DNA of 64,000 nucleotides from Emticicia sp040253585 (GCF_040253585.1 NZ_JBELAU010000018.1:29738-93737); one strand, 5' to 3'; shown: positions 8,717 through 18,900, counted from the first letter of the stretch. Program-made: numbers and translations. The notes: generated by a model from the letters alone, not told the origin.

Positions 8717-9463
8717 ATGAAAATTTCAATCGTTACGGCCGCCTACAATTCTGCGGCAACCATCAAAGACACCATTGACAGTGTACTCTCACAAGATTAT
8801 CCCGACATTGAATATATCTTAGCTGATGGTGGCTCAAAAGATGGTACGGTTGAAATTCTGAAATCTTATGGCGATAGAATCAGGTGGGTTTCCGAAAAAG
8901 ATAGCGGTATTTACGAAGCCATGAACAAGGCCGTTAAGATGGCCACTGGACATGCCGTTGGTGTAATGGGGGCTGATGATTTTTATCCTGATAATCAAGT
9001 TATTAGCAAAGTAGCAAAAGCTTTTGAAGACTCAAAAGCCGATTCGGTTTATGGTGATTTATATTACGTTGAAGCCGAAGACTCTAACAAGATTGTAAGA
9101 AATTGGAAGTCAGGCAAATATGACCATAATCGTTTTTTGAATGGCTGGATGCCACCTCATACCGCTTTTTTCTTGACAAAAGCCGCTTATGATACTTACG
9201 GGTTATACGATACCTCTTTCCGAAGTGCAGGCGATTACGAGTTGATGCTCAGGATGCTTTATCGATACAAACTTTCTTCTTACTATATTCCTGAAGTTTT
9301 AATGAAAATGAGAGTAGGAGGAAAGAGTAATGCCTCAATCAAAAATCGTATTAAAGCTAATAAAGAAGACCGTCGAGCATGGGAAATGAATGGTATACAA
9401 CCTCGTTGGTACACCCTTTATGCTAAGCCACTTTCTAAGGTTTTTCAATGGATTTTGAAGTAA
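8717..9463 (+). CDS. Family 2 glycosyltransferase
   Basis: A 248-residue GT-A fold glycosyltransferase. The N-terminus KISIVTAAYNSAATIKDTIDSVLSQ, the ADGGSKDGT block and MGADDFYP (the DxD-like nucleotide-sugar and metal site) are classic family 2 features; RSAGDYELMLRML is the typical acceptor-side motif. It has no membrane segments and is of the WcaA/small-GT2 size class that acts in the cytoplasm on polysaccharide or glycolipid precursors. No other capsule genes are adjacent, so the acceptor is unknown. It starts 34 nt after the SGNH-like gene. Confidence 0.88.
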   Translation: MKISIVTAAYNSAATIKDTIDSVLSQDYPDIEYILADGGSKDGTVEILKSYGDRIRWVSEKDSGIYEAMNKAVKMATGHAVGVMGADDFYPDNQVISKVAKAFEDSKADSVYGDLYYVEAEDSNKIVRNWKSGKYDHNRFLNGWMPPHTAFFLTKAAYDTYGLYDTSFRSAGDYELMLRMLYRYKLSSYYIPEVLMKMRVGGKSNASIKNRIKANKEDRRAWEMNGIQPRWYTLYAKPLSKVFQWILK

Positions 9464-9514
9464 TACTTTTGATTTGTTTCATCAATGAATAATGATGCTT
9501 TGAAGGGTCGCAAA

Positions 9515-9546
9515 CATTCTTCATTCTTCATTCTTCATTCTTCATT
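9515..9546 (+). repeat. Heptamer tandem repeat (CATTCTT)n
   Basis: Four perfect copies of the 7-mer CATTCTT plus a partial fifth lie just upstream of the thiamine pyrophosphokinase start. An in-frame ATG at 9485 reads through the repeat into that gene, so a change in copy number would disconnect that upstream start from the gene. Confidence 0.85.
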
Positions 9547-9553
9547 AATAGTT

Positions 9554-10225
9554 ATGTCTTCACACCATATCGTACGAGAAAAACAAGAGCCAGCACTCAT
9601 CATTGCTAATGGCGAAAGTTGTAGCTCCGACCTTCTTGGGCAGCTCCTTGAGTGGAGTCCGTTTGTAGTAGTGCTTGATAGTGCCATTCACCGTGTGATG
9701 TCACTGGGAATCAAGGTTGATGTGCTTCTGGGCGATTTTGATAGAGATATTGATTTAGAAGAAATTGAGCAAAGTCAGTACCCAATAGAGATTGTTCATA
9801 CACCCGACCAGAATAAAACAGACCTCGAAAAAGCCTTTGATTTCTTAATAAATAGGGGTTTCCCTGCAGTAAATGTGGTTTGGGCAACTGGTCGCCGTGC
9901 TGACCACTCTATCACAAATATGACCAATATTATTCGTTACAAAAGTAAACTTTCTATCGTAATGATAGATGATTATTCGGTCATTTACCCCCTTCTACCC
10001 CTTCCTAATACCTTTGAAAAATGGTACGCAAAAGGTTCACAAATTTCACTTATTCCGATAGGTGACACTATCAATATACGAACAAAAAACCTGCTATATG
10101 AGCTTGATAATGAGCAACTTACACTTGGTTATCGTTCGGGTAATAGTAACGAGGCTGCCGAAGATGGTATTGTAAGTATTTCTTACCAATCTGGCGACCT
10201 TCTGCTGATGGAATGCCACGATTAA
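9554..10225 (+). CDS. Thiamine pyrophosphokinase
   Basis: A 223-residue enzyme that transfers pyrophosphate from ATP to thiamine to make thiamine diphosphate. The motif DVLLGDFDR is the family's GDFDS-type active-site block, with TPDQNKTDLEKAFDF (the conserved DxxKTD/E segment) following and RRADHSITNM further on. The ATG at 9554 is chosen because the 23 codons upstream run through a tandem repeat and are low-complexity. There is no TPP riboswitch in front of it and no other thiamine gene nearby. The next gene is nrdA, about 500 bp away. Confidence 0.87.
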   Translation: MSSHHIVREKQEPALIIANGESCSSDLLGQLLEWSPFVVVLDSAIHRVMSLGIKVDVLLGDFDRDIDLEEIEQSQYPIEIVHTPDQNKTDLEKAFDFLINRGFPAVNVVWATGRRADHSITNMTNIIRYKSKLSIVMIDDYSVIYPLLPLPNTFEKWYAKGSQISLIPIGDTINIRTKNLLYELDNEQLTLGYRSGNSNEAAEDGIVSISYQSGDLLLMECHD

Positions 10226-10241
10226 TTTATGTTTTTTTCAA

Positions 10242-10250
10242 TGTGGATAA
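10242..10250 (-). promoter_or_regulatory. DnaA box 1 (TTATCCACA)
   Basis: Exact match to the 9-mer DnaA consensus on the minus strand (TGTGGATAA on plus), about 480 bp upstream of nrdA, inside the repeated 16-mer. Confidence 0.6.
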
Positions 10251-10367
10251 CTTTTTCAGAATTTATTTTTTTTTCTGAAAATAAAATATTTACATTTGTC
10301 AATGAAAATATAACCAAACTACTGCAATAGAAAACCTCAATTTAGAAAGAAAAAAGTATTTGCTTCA

Positions 10368-10376
10368 TGTGGATAA
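10368..10376 (-). promoter_or_regulatory. DnaA box 2 (TTATCCACA)
   Basis: Second exact DnaA box in the same orientation, 126 bp from the first, again followed by CTTTTT. Both boxes are on the upstream side of the nrdA leader. Confidence 0.6.
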
Positions 10377-10731
10377 CTTTTTTTATTAAACTTTTCTAAT
10401 CCACTCGTTAAGTAACTGATTGATTATTAGCTCTTAATAATTTCGTAACATTACACTTTTTTACTATCGGTAAATAGGTATAGGATTTTGATTTTTATAT
10501 ACCTTGACATTTTACTAATTTTACACTTGTTGTTTTTCAAAATTGTTGATTTCAACGTTTGATTGACTGCTCTAAAAATTTAGTACTAAAGAACCCAAAA
10601 AGTGGCTGGCAGTCACGAATATATATAAAAGTTTTTTACTTAAAATTTGAACCTTTGTGCCGGACTAAAGCAAATTTAGCCTGCCTGTAATCTTGTTGTG
10701 AATCCCTTAAAACCCTTTTTAAAGGCTGCCT

Positions 10732-13203
10732 ATGTTTGTAATTAAGAGAGACGGACGCCGCGAGTCGGTAAAGTTCGACAAAATCACTGCTCGTATCGAG
10801 CGACTTTGCTATGGTTTAGAACCAGCATTTGTCCAACCCGTTGAAGTTGCCATGAAGGTTGTGGCTGGTATTTATGATGGCGTTTCAACGTCAGAATTAG
10901 ATAGCCTCGCTGCCGAAACTGCCGCTTCGATGACAACCAAGCACCCCGACTACGCTATCTTGGCAGCTCGGATTGCAATTTCAAACTTACACAAAAACAC
11001 CCTCAAGTCTTTTTCTGGTACGATGAAGATGTTATATCAATACATCGATCCAAAAACAGACCAAAATGCTTCTTTAATTGCAAAAGATACATGGAAGGTG
11101 ATTCAGAAACACGCAGCTTTGCTTGATTCTGCTATCATCTATGACCGTGATTTTGGTTACGATTATTTCGGTTATAAAACGCTCGAAAAATCATACTTAC
11201 TCAAACTCAACGGTAAAATCGTAGAGCGTCCACAACACATGTTGATGCGTGTTGCTGTTGGTATTCACGGTGAAGACATCGAACGTGTTATTGAAACTTA
11301 CGAATTATTATCGGAGCGTTGGTTTACACACGCTACTCCAACATTGTTCAACGCAGGAACTCCAAAACCACAGCTTTCATCATGCTTCTTGCTTACGATG
11401 AAAGAAGATAGTATCACTGGAATTTACGAAACTTTGGCCCAGACCGCTCAAATTTCGCAATCGGCTGGTGGTATTGGTTTAGCAATCCACGAAATTCGTG
11501 CAACAGGCTCTTATATCAAAGGCACTAACGGAACTTCAAATGGTATCGTACCGATGCTTCGTGTTTTCAATGACACTGCTCGCTACGTTGACCAAGGTGG
11601 TGGCAAACGCAAAGGCTCATTTGCCATTTATATTGAGCCACACCACGCTGATATTTTCGAGTTTTTGGATTTGAAGAAAAACCATGGTAAAGAAGAGCTT
11701 CGTGCAAGAGATTTATTCTATGCACTCTGGATTTCGGATTTATTCATGAAGCGTGTAGAAGCCAATGATACTTGGTCATTGTTCTGCCCTCACGAAGCAC
11801 CAGGTTTGTCTGATTGCTACGGTGAAGAGTTTGAGAATTTATACGAAAGATACGAAAGAGAAGGCAAAGCCCGCAAAACCATTAAAGCACAAGACCTTTG
11901 GTTTGCTATCATGGAGTCTCAAATTGAGACTGGTACGCCGTATATGTTGTATAAAGATGCTGCTAACAGAAAGTCTAATCAGAAAAACTTAGGTACGATT
12001 AAATCATCGAACCTTTGTACTGAAATCATGGAATATACTTCACCTGATGAAGTAGCGGTTTGTAATTTGGCCTCAATTGCTTTGCCAAAATACATCACGA
12101 AAGATGAAAAAACTGGTTTCTCGAAATTTGACCATCAGAAATTATACGAGGTAACGAAGGTAATTACTAAAAACCTCAACAAAGTAATTGATGTAAACTA
12201 TTATCCTGTGCCTGAGGCTAAGCGTAGTAACTTGCGTCACCGTCCGATTGGTTTGGGTATTCAAGGTTTAGCCGATGCTTTCATTATTTTGAGAATGCCT
12301 TTCGAGTCTGATGAAGCTCGTAGATTGAATAGAGAAATCTTTGAAACAATTTACTACGCCGCAATGGAGGCTTCAATGGAGTTGGCTATTGTTGAAGGTG
12401 CATATCCGACTTGGGAAGGCTCTCCGATTTCGCAAGGTATTTTCCAATTCGATATGTGGGGCGTAACGCCAGATTCAGGTCGTTGGAATTGGTCAGAATT
12501 GCGTGAAAAAGTAATGAAAAATGGTGTAAGAAATTCACTTTTAGTTGCTCCAATGCCAACGGCGTCAACGAGCCAGATCTTGGGTAACAATGAGTGTTTC
12601 GAGCCTTATACATCAAATATTTATACTCGTCGTGTGCTTTCGGGTGAGTTTGTGGTTGTGAATAAGCATTTATTGAAAGATTTAGTAAAAATCGGTTTAT
12701 GGAATGATACCATGAAAAATAAATTGATTGCTGCTAATGGTTCAGTACAAGCGATTCCAGAGATTCCGCAAAACTTGAAAGATTTGTATCGCACGGCTTG
12801 GGAAATTAAGCAAAAAACCATCGTTGATATGGCCGCTGACCGTGGAGCATATATCTGCCAAAGTCAGTCGTTAAATATCTTTATGGAAAATGCTAATTTC
12901 GGAAAATTAACTTCGATGCATTTCTATGCATGGAAAGCAGGTTTGAAAACAGGTATGTATTACTTACGTACAAAAGCCGCTTCTGATGCAGTGAAGTTTA
13001 CGGTTGACCGACAAGCAATTGCCGAGGTGATGCCTGCAACTTCTGTAGTAGAAGAAAAACCATTAGATTACGCAAAATACGCAGAAGAGCAAACCGCAAA
13101 AGCAACTGCGGCCGCTACATTTGCCAGCGAAGAAGAGTATCAATATGCTGCGATGCAATGTTCACTCGACGACCCTGAGGGTTGCGAAATGTGTGGCTCA
13201 TAA
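10732..13203 (+). CDS. nrdA: Ribonucleoside-diphosphate reductase, alpha subunit (class I)
   Basis: An 823-residue catalytic subunit that reduces ribonucleoside diphosphates for DNA synthesis. Residues 1-90 form an ATP-cone (MFVIKRDGRRESVKFDKI) for dATP feedback. The core has SSCFLLTM with one redox cysteine, SSNLCTEIM with the active-site region, and PMPTASTSQILGNNECFEPYTSN near the substrate site; the C-terminus ends CEMCGS, the swinging CxxC pair that is re-reduced by thioredoxin. Length and motifs indicate an intact class I enzyme. The radical subunit gene nrdB, usually a neighbour, is not in the window. The gene has its own terminator and a long upstream region with two DnaA boxes. Confidence 0.96.
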   Translation: MFVIKRDGRRESVKFDKITARIERLCYGLEPAFVQPVEVAMKVVAGIYDGVSTSELDSLAAETAASMTTKHPDYAILAARIAISNLHKNTLKSFSGTMKMLYQYIDPKTDQNASLIAKDTWKVIQKHAALLDSAIIYDRDFGYDYFGYKTLEKSYLLKLNGKIVERPQHMLMRVAVGIHGEDIERVIETYELLSERWFTHATPTLFNAGTPKPQLSSCFLLTMKEDSITGIYETLAQTAQISQSAGGIGLAIHEIRATGSYIKGTNGTSNGIVPMLRVFNDTARYVDQGGGKRKGSFAIYIEPHHADIFEFLDLKKNHGKEELRARDLFYALWISDLFMKRVEANDTWSLFCPHEAPGLSDCYGEEFENLYERYEREGKARKTIKAQDLWFAIMESQIETGTPYMLYKDAANRKSNQKNLGTIKSSNLCTEIMEYTSPDEVAVCNLASIALPKYITKDEKTGFSKFDHQKLYEVTKVITKNLNKVIDVNYYPVPEAKRSNLRHRPIGLGIQGLADAFIILRMPFESDEARRLNREIFETIYYAAMEASMELAIVEGAYPTWEGSPISQGIFQFDMWGVTPDSGRWNWSELREKVMKNGVRNSLLVAPMPTASTSQILGNNECFEPYTSNIYTRRVLSGEFVVVNKHLLKDLVKIGLWNDTMKNKLIAANGSVQAIPEIPQNLKDLYRTAWEIKQKTIVDMAADRGAYICQSQSLNIFMENANFGKLTSMHFYAWKAGLKTGMYYLRTKAASDAVKFTVDRQAIAEVMPATSVVEEKPLDYAKYAEEQTAKATAAATFASEEEYQYAAMQCSLDDPEGCEMCGS

Positions 13204-13247
13204 GGGATTCCGACTTGCAAACGCTCTTTTCTAATATAAAATTGTAT

Positions 13248-13283
13248 GCAAAACCACCTCTCAAGGGTGGTTTTGTTAGTTTT
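13248..13283 (+). terminator. nrdA terminator within a 36-bp direct repeat, copy 1
   Basis: The stem AAAACCACC / GGTGGTTTT (13250-13258 and 13266-13274) followed by GTTAGTTTT lies 45 nt after nrdA. The 36-bp segment is repeated with a single mismatch at 13799-13834. Confidence 0.75.
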
Positions 13284-13332
13284 AGACTGACAAGTTCATA
13301 AATCGACTTTGATTCGCTATCCGATTTAGAAT

Positions 13333-13638
13333 TCAATTAATTTTTAGCCATAAGACAGAGTTATTGCTTGAGATTTCAACAATTTGGTAACTTTTTACGT
13401 GATTAAGATTCCAAGTAACGCCATCAATGACAATAAAATTATTATCAATTTTGAATGATGTACCTGGGGTATTTTGGAGAGCTAAAGTAAAAAAATCGCT
13501 GAAAGTCTCTGAGGCAATTACCCGAACTATCCTCTGATTATTGATAAACTGCTCAATTTGTTGCGAAACGTTCGGTTGAACCTCTTCTGTCTTACAAGCA
13601 GAAGTCAGTAAGAATGTAAGTAAAATTAGCTTTTTCAT
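13333..13638 (-). CDS. Small lipoprotein of unknown function
   Basis: A 101-residue protein with a lipoprotein signal (MKKLILLTFLLTSAC, lipobox TSAC) and a short mature domain with no family that I recognise. The mature part has alternating hydrophobic strands (RVIASETFSDFFTLAL, FIVIDGVTWNLNHV), suggesting a small beta-rich fold. It is flanked by the two copies of the 36-bp terminator repeat and has no obvious operon partner. The signal peptide and codon pattern support it being a real gene. Confidence 0.6.
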   Translation of the reverse strand: MKKLILLTFLLTSACKTEEVQPNVSQQIEQFINNQRIVRVIASETFSDFFTLALQNTPGTSFKIDNNFIVIDGVTWNLNHVKSYQIVEISSNNSVLWLKIN

Positions 13639-13798
13639 ATTAGTGAAAGTAGGTGAAAATACTTTTTAGAAAAACGTATTTCAAAATGAATTTGTTTTTA
13701 AATTTTAAATCAGTTAAATCTCATCTATAAAACTAATTTCTGAGCTTATTCTTCTACGATTTGAGATACTATGGAAATCTTGGGGATGATATAGAAGT

Positions 13799-13834
13799 GC
13801 AAAACCACCTATCAAGGGTGGTTTTGTTAGTTTT
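13799..13834. terminator. Terminator-like 36-bp direct repeat, copy 2
   Basis: Same segment as 13248-13283 with one C-to-A change. The stem AAAACCACC / GGTGGTTTT (13801-13809 and 13817-13825) ends one base before the stop codon of the minus-strand gene at 13827, for which it would act as terminator. Confidence 0.65.
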
Positions 13835-14447
13835 GACTAATCGCTGAAATTATTTTCTGTAAAAATACATTTCGGTCAAATATTTGGTTGAAGTGCTTGA
13901 CAGACTCATATTCTTGACTGCCGTCGGGATAAAAATCAAGAATAAAAAAATCGGTGTGTTGAGTTGAAAGTGTATCAAAATCCAGATGACAAGTATCAAG
14001 AACAACTTGCTGATAATGAGCATAAAGGGCATCTTCATGCAGGTGTTTTAGCATCTGGCTAAAGGCAATAATCCATTCAGTTTTGTACCACAGAAAATTG
14101 AAAATACTGCCTTTCTGAAAACTCTTGTTGGATAGATATACCACGTAAACGATTCGCTCTTCCAAAGTCAGTGTAGCAAAAAAATCATCTAATTGTCCGC
14201 CATTTTGTTTCCAACTTTCTTCTTTTGGACGAATGTTCTTTCGGAAAAGTTCTTTTAATTGTAATTCAGGCGTTGTGCCTTCAAAGACAAAAACTATTTT
14301 TTCAGAGATAACTTTTTCTTGAAATAAATTGAAAAATCCACGCTTTGGGTCATGCTCAAATTTTGCTACTTTTCGATTAGATTTCAATAAACGAAGAGCA
14401 AAAACTATCAATAACAATAATTTGAATATGACCCAGAAGTGTTTCAA
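13827..14447 (-). CDS. Hypothetical protein with N-terminal membrane segment
   Basis: A 206-residue protein whose frame starts with TTG at 14447. The first 20 residues (KHFWVIFKLLLLIVFALRLL) are a hydrophobic anchor or signal. The rest is soluble and rich in aromatic and charged residues; the stretch around FFATLTLEERIVYVVYLSNKS and the following helix weakly recall DUF4375/DMP19-type proteins, but I would not assign that. It ends on a terminator hairpin and begins 25 nt after the DUF1501 gene, so it could be the last gene of that transcript. Confidence 0.55.
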   Translation of the reverse strand: MKHFWVIFKLLLLIVFALRLLKSNRKVAKFEHDPKRGFFNLFQEKVISEKIVFVFEGTTPELQLKELFRKNIRPKEESWKQNGGQLDDFFATLTLEERIVYVVYLSNKSFQKGSIFNFLWYKTEWIIAFSQMLKHLHEDALYAHYQQVVLDTCHLDFDTLSTQHTDFFILDFYPDGSQEYESVKHFNQIFDRNVFLQKIISAISQN

Positions 14448-14471
14448 GTTTGAGTGTTTTATGCGGCAAAT

Positions 14472-15950
14472 TTACGATAAAATTCCTTTAATTACTTGTC
14501 CATGCACATCGGTTAACCGAAAACGACGACCTTGATATTTATAAGTCAATTGTTCGTGGTCGATGCCCATGAGGTGCAGTAAAGTTGCTTGAAAATCGTG
14601 TACATGAACAGGATTTTTGATGATATTATAACTAAAATCATCAGTTTCTCCGTAGCTAATACCTGATTTTACTCCTGCACCTGCCATCCACATCGTAAAG
14701 CACCTAGGGTGATGGTCACGGCCGTAATCATCTTTGGTGAGTTTTCCTTGAGAATAAACTGTGCGGCCAAATTCTCCGCCCCAAACCACCAAAGTATCTT
14801 CGAGCAAACCTCTTCTTTTCAAATCTATAATCAAAGCTGCGGTGGCTCTATCGGTTTGTTTGCATTGGTGAGCCATTCCTTTCGGTAATGAGCCGTGGTG
14901 GTCCCAGCCTTGATGATATAGCTGCACAAATCTGACGTCTTTTTCGAGTAATTTCCGAGCTAAAAGGCAATTGGCGGCATAAGTTCCTTTGTCTCCACTA
15001 CCTTCGCCGTAAAGTTCGAAAATTTCATCGGGTTCTTTAGAAGTATCCATTACTTCGGGAACAGAGGTTTGCATGCGATACGCCATTTCGTATTGAGCGA
15101 TTCGGGCATCTACTTCGGGGTCGCCCCAAGTTTCATTTTGTAGTTGGTTGAGTTTGGTCAAATATTCCAACATTTGTTGGCGGTCTTGGCCGTCATAACC
15201 TTCGGGATTATTAAGAAACAAAACAGGGTCTTTTCCCGAACGAAATTGTACGCCTTGATGCTCGGAAGGCAGAAAGCCATTTCCCCACAAACGAGCATAA
15301 AGAGGCTGGTCTTTCGAGGCATTTTTTGAAACCAAAACAATGAACGCAGGTAGATTTTGGTTTTCAGAACCCAGTCCGTAACTCATCCAAGAGCCAATTG
15401 AAGGTCGTCCAGGAAGTTGATGGCCAGTTTGAAAAAATGTAATGGCAGGGTCATGATTGATTTGCTCGGTAAACATAGATTTTACGATGCACAAATCATC
15501 AACCACTTGTGCCGTATAAGGCAGTAAATCGCTTACCCAAGTTTTAGTTTTTCCGTATTGATTAAACTTATAAGCCGACGGAACGAGTGGTAAAACCGCT
15601 TGATTGGCACTCATACCCGTGAGTCGTTGCCCTTTTCGCACCGAATCGGGCAAACCTTGCCCAAACATATTGCTGAGTTTGGGTTTATAGTCGAAAGTTT
15701 CAAATTGCGAAGGCCCACCACTCATAAACAAATAAACGACTCGCTTGGCTTTGGGGGCAATGCTCGGTAAGGCACCCATGATTTGTTGTTCGAGCGTGTT
15801 GCCTTTTGCGTTTGAACTAATCAAACTACCCAAAGCCATTGCACCTAAACCAGAGGCTGTGCGAAGCAAAAAATCACGTCGGTCGAGCTTTCGATTCAAT
15901 GCCGAAAACTCAGGAGAATGTAGCTTGAATGTATCGTCGTGATGTGCCAT
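14472..15950 (-). CDS. DUF1501 protein with Tat signal
   Basis: A 492-residue member of the DUF1501 family, which belongs to the alkaline-phosphatase/sulfatase-like superfamily. Near the N-terminus it has RRDFLLRTASGLGAMALG (R24-R25), a twin-arginine export signal, so it is likely folded and cofactor-loaded before export to the periplasm. Inside, FMSGGPSQFETFDYKP, GWDHHGSLPKG and GEFGRTVYSQG are the usual conserved blocks. Its start is 1 nt after the stop of the DUF1549/DUF1553 gene, the standard partner arrangement in Planctomycetes and Cytophagales. The biochemical reaction of the pair is not established. Confidence 0.9.
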   Translation of the reverse strand: MAHHDDTFKLHSPEFSALNRKLDRRDFLLRTASGLGAMALGSLISSNAKGNTLEQQIMGALPSIAPKAKRVVYLFMSGGPSQFETFDYKPKLSNMFGQGLPDSVRKGQRLTGMSANQAVLPLVPSAYKFNQYGKTKTWVSDLLPYTAQVVDDLCIVKSMFTEQINHDPAITFFQTGHQLPGRPSIGSWMSYGLGSENQNLPAFIVLVSKNASKDQPLYARLWGNGFLPSEHQGVQFRSGKDPVLFLNNPEGYDGQDRQQMLEYLTKLNQLQNETWGDPEVDARIAQYEMAYRMQTSVPEVMDTSKEPDEIFELYGEGSGDKGTYAANCLLARKLLEKDVRFVQLYHQGWDHHGSLPKGMAHQCKQTDRATAALIIDLKRRGLLEDTLVVWGGEFGRTVYSQGKLTKDDYGRDHHPRCFTMWMAGAGVKSGISYGETDDFSYNIIKNPVHVHDFQATLLHLMGIDHEQLTYKYQGRRFRLTDVHGQVIKGILS

Positions 15951-15951
15951 T

Positions 15952-18900
15952 TTATCGTTTGGTGATGGTTGCGTCTGAGTTTAAAATCGTACTTGCTACA
16001 ACTGCATTGGCGGCTACTGCGGCTGCTTCTAAAGTCGGGTCAATTTTATACAGCCCTGTTTTTAGCCAACCTTTCGTTTTATCAGGATTTTGTTTAAACT
16101 GTTCATATTCAGCTTTTTGTAGCGATAAAAGCAAGTCCAACTCTCTTTCAGATGGCATTTTACTGCTTAGTTTTCGGTAAATTTCAATGATTGCTTTTCG
16201 TGTATCAGTTTGTTTGGTCATACTTTCTCCCATTACTTTGGCGGCTTCGATAAAAGTTGGATCGTTGAGCGTAACGAGGGCTTGCAAAGGCGTATTGGTC
16301 TTTTGTCGGCGAACCACACAATAGCTGCGAGAAGGAGCATCGAATGTACCCAATGTTGGATTTGGTACTGAACGTTTGACAACTACATAAAGGCTTCGGC
16401 GATAAATAGCATCGCTCGAATCTTGGGTATAGTGTGTATTATTGATTTCCCAAAGTCCATCGGGTTGGTAAGGTTTTACGCTTTTACCACCAATTTTTTT
16501 ATTGATTAAACCGCTGACTGCCAGTGCATTATCACGAAGCATTTCGGCCGAAAGTCGATTGCTTGGTCCGTGCGAAAGCAAACGATTTTCAGGGTCACGC
16601 TCACGCACTTCTTTGGTGGCTTTTGAATCTTGTCGGTAGGTGGCCGACATCACGATTAGTTTATTAAGTTTTTTTACATCCCAATCTTTTTGAAAACTAA
16701 GAGCCAGCCAATCGAGTAATTCGGCGTGGCTTGGCATTTCGCCTTGATTGCCAAAATCTTCGGTAGTTTTCACAATGCCCGTTCCGAAGAAATTTTGCCA
16801 AATTCGGTTCACCGCTACTCGTGCCGTGAGCGGATTATTTTCATCAGTGAGCCATTGTGCCAAACCAAGTCGATTTTTAGGCAAATTGGCAGGAAATGCA
16901 AGAATATCTTTGGGTGTATTGGGTTTGACTTCTTCGCCTAAAGCATCGTATTGCCCTCGGTGAAGCAAGTGCGTGATTTTAGGTTTAGGCATTTCTTGCA
17001 TGACCATTATTTCAGCGATTTTTTCACTTGAATCAGATAAGGCCGTCCGGAGTTTTTGTAATTCTTTTTGTGCCGCTAAAATGCTGGGATTGACAGCTGA
17101 AAAGTAATAGTCTTTTAAAATCGTTTTCTCTTGAGCATTTAGTTCGCTTGCTGATTTGTTGGTAATATTGCTCCAATCGGCCTTTTTTGCTAAGATTTTT
17201 ACTTCAAATGGTGTTAATGCTCGATTGTAAACTACGGCATCGTCAACTTTTCCACCCTTAAAACCTAAGCCACGCCACCAGCCACCAATCTGTAATGCTG
17301 GCTCTGATTTTGAATAAAAAATGATGTCTTTGTATAATTGGTCGATGACGGTTTCCATAGTCATCTCTTCACCATCGAGATATAATTTGAAACCATTTGC
17401 CTTGGCCGAACCATCATAAGTCATGCTCAAATGCAGCCATTTTTCACGAGGGGCATCTTTCAAACTCAATTTTGTAATGGCATTTGAAGGTGCGGTGTGA
17501 GCCATCGTGATTTCTAATTTATTTTTGCGTAGAAAAAGGTGATAACCCTTGAAGTTATACAAACGCTCGGCGTTGCTTTTATGAAAAATCACGCCATCTT
17601 TCATTTCTTTTGGAATATACGCCCACATTCCAACCGTAAATGCTTCTGATTTTCTGAAAACGCCTACATCTTTTAAATCGGCATAGACATCGCCGTCTAA
17701 AAGCAAAACTTGTCCTTTTGAGGTCTTCTCGAACGTAGGTTTGTCGAGTGTGCCAGCATCACGACGCATCACGCCCGATTGTTTAGGGTTGATACTGTTT
17801 CTTAGGGAATCTTCAAATGTATAAAATCCTTGTAGGTTAGCTTGTGGTAAAGTGTTGTTGGTCAGTGATTTATATTCATTGTTTTTAAGCCATTTTTCAA
17901 AATCTGCCGAAGCTGAATTTTGAGTTTCGATAACTTTTTGTTCCTGCTCGGAGATGGAGTTTTTAATAAAATTAACGACTTTTTCTTGTTCAGCAGTAGG
18001 TAGAAGTAGGGTAGGAGTGGGAAGGTCATCATTCCACGAAATTTGTCCTGCTTCTCTTACATTATTGAAAAAGCTGAATAACTCATAATAATTTTTCTGC
18101 GAAATTGGGTCATATTTATGGTCGTGGCATCTGGCACAACCAACCGACATCGCCAAGAAGGCATCACCAAACGTATTGGTTCTGTCCATGACATATTCGG
18201 TCTGAAATTCTTCTTCCACAATGCCACCTTCTAAATTTTGCGGATGATTTCGATTAAAAGCCGTAGCAATAATCATATCTTTTGTGGGCGAAGTGAGCAA
18301 ATCTCCCGCCAATTGTTGGTGGATAAAACTGCTATAAGGCATATTATCGTTGAAAGCCCGAATCACCCAATCTCGGTAGGGCGACATATCTCGAAGGCGG
18401 TCAACGGTATAGCCATGCGAATCGGCAAAACGTGCTAAATCGAGCCAATCGGTGGCCATTTTTTCTCCGTAATGTGGTGAAGCAAGTAATCTATCTACTT
18501 GTTTTTCGTATGCATTGGGGCTATTATCGTTCAAAAAAGCATTAATTTCTTCGAGAGTTGGGGGTAGGCCAGTCAAATCAAAAGATAAACGACGCAATAA
18601 AATTTCTCTCGAAGCCTCTTTCGTTGCTGATAAACCTTCTTGCTCCAGACGGCTAAAAATGAAATTATCAATTTGGTTAATCGGCGAAAAAGTAAGCGTA
18701 TTTTTAAGAGAAGGAATAGGCCTTTTGTGTGGTTTTACAAAAGCCCAATGAGGTTGATAAACCGCTCCATTTTCAATCCACTTGATGATAACAGCTTTTT
18801 CGTGAGCCGATAAACTCAGATGAGATTTTGGTGTAGGCATTACATAAATCGGGTCGGTAGAAAGGATTCGGTGAAAAACCTCACTTTTCTTTAAATTTCG

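Larger units (their letters stand above)
10226..10731. promoter_or_regulatory. nrdA upstream region with paired DnaA boxes
   Basis: This 506-bp AT-rich non-coding stretch is unusually long for the window. It contains two copies of the 16-mer ATGTGGATAACTTTTT (10241-10256 and 10367-10382), each containing a perfect DnaA box on the minus strand (TTATCCACA). A 9-bp stem TTTTCAGAA / TTCTGAAAA (10253-10281) lies between TPK and the second box. No small gene was seen. It probably holds the nrdA promoter. Confidence 0.6.

Noticed and set aside
9464..9553. TPP riboswitch before thiamine pyrophosphokinase
   Set aside because: The gap is too short and filled by a tandem repeat; no THI-box motif is present.
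10226..10731. Chromosomal replication origin
   Set aside because: Only two perfect DnaA boxes and no dnaA, dnaN, gidA or parAB nearby; a regulatory role at nrdA is simpler.
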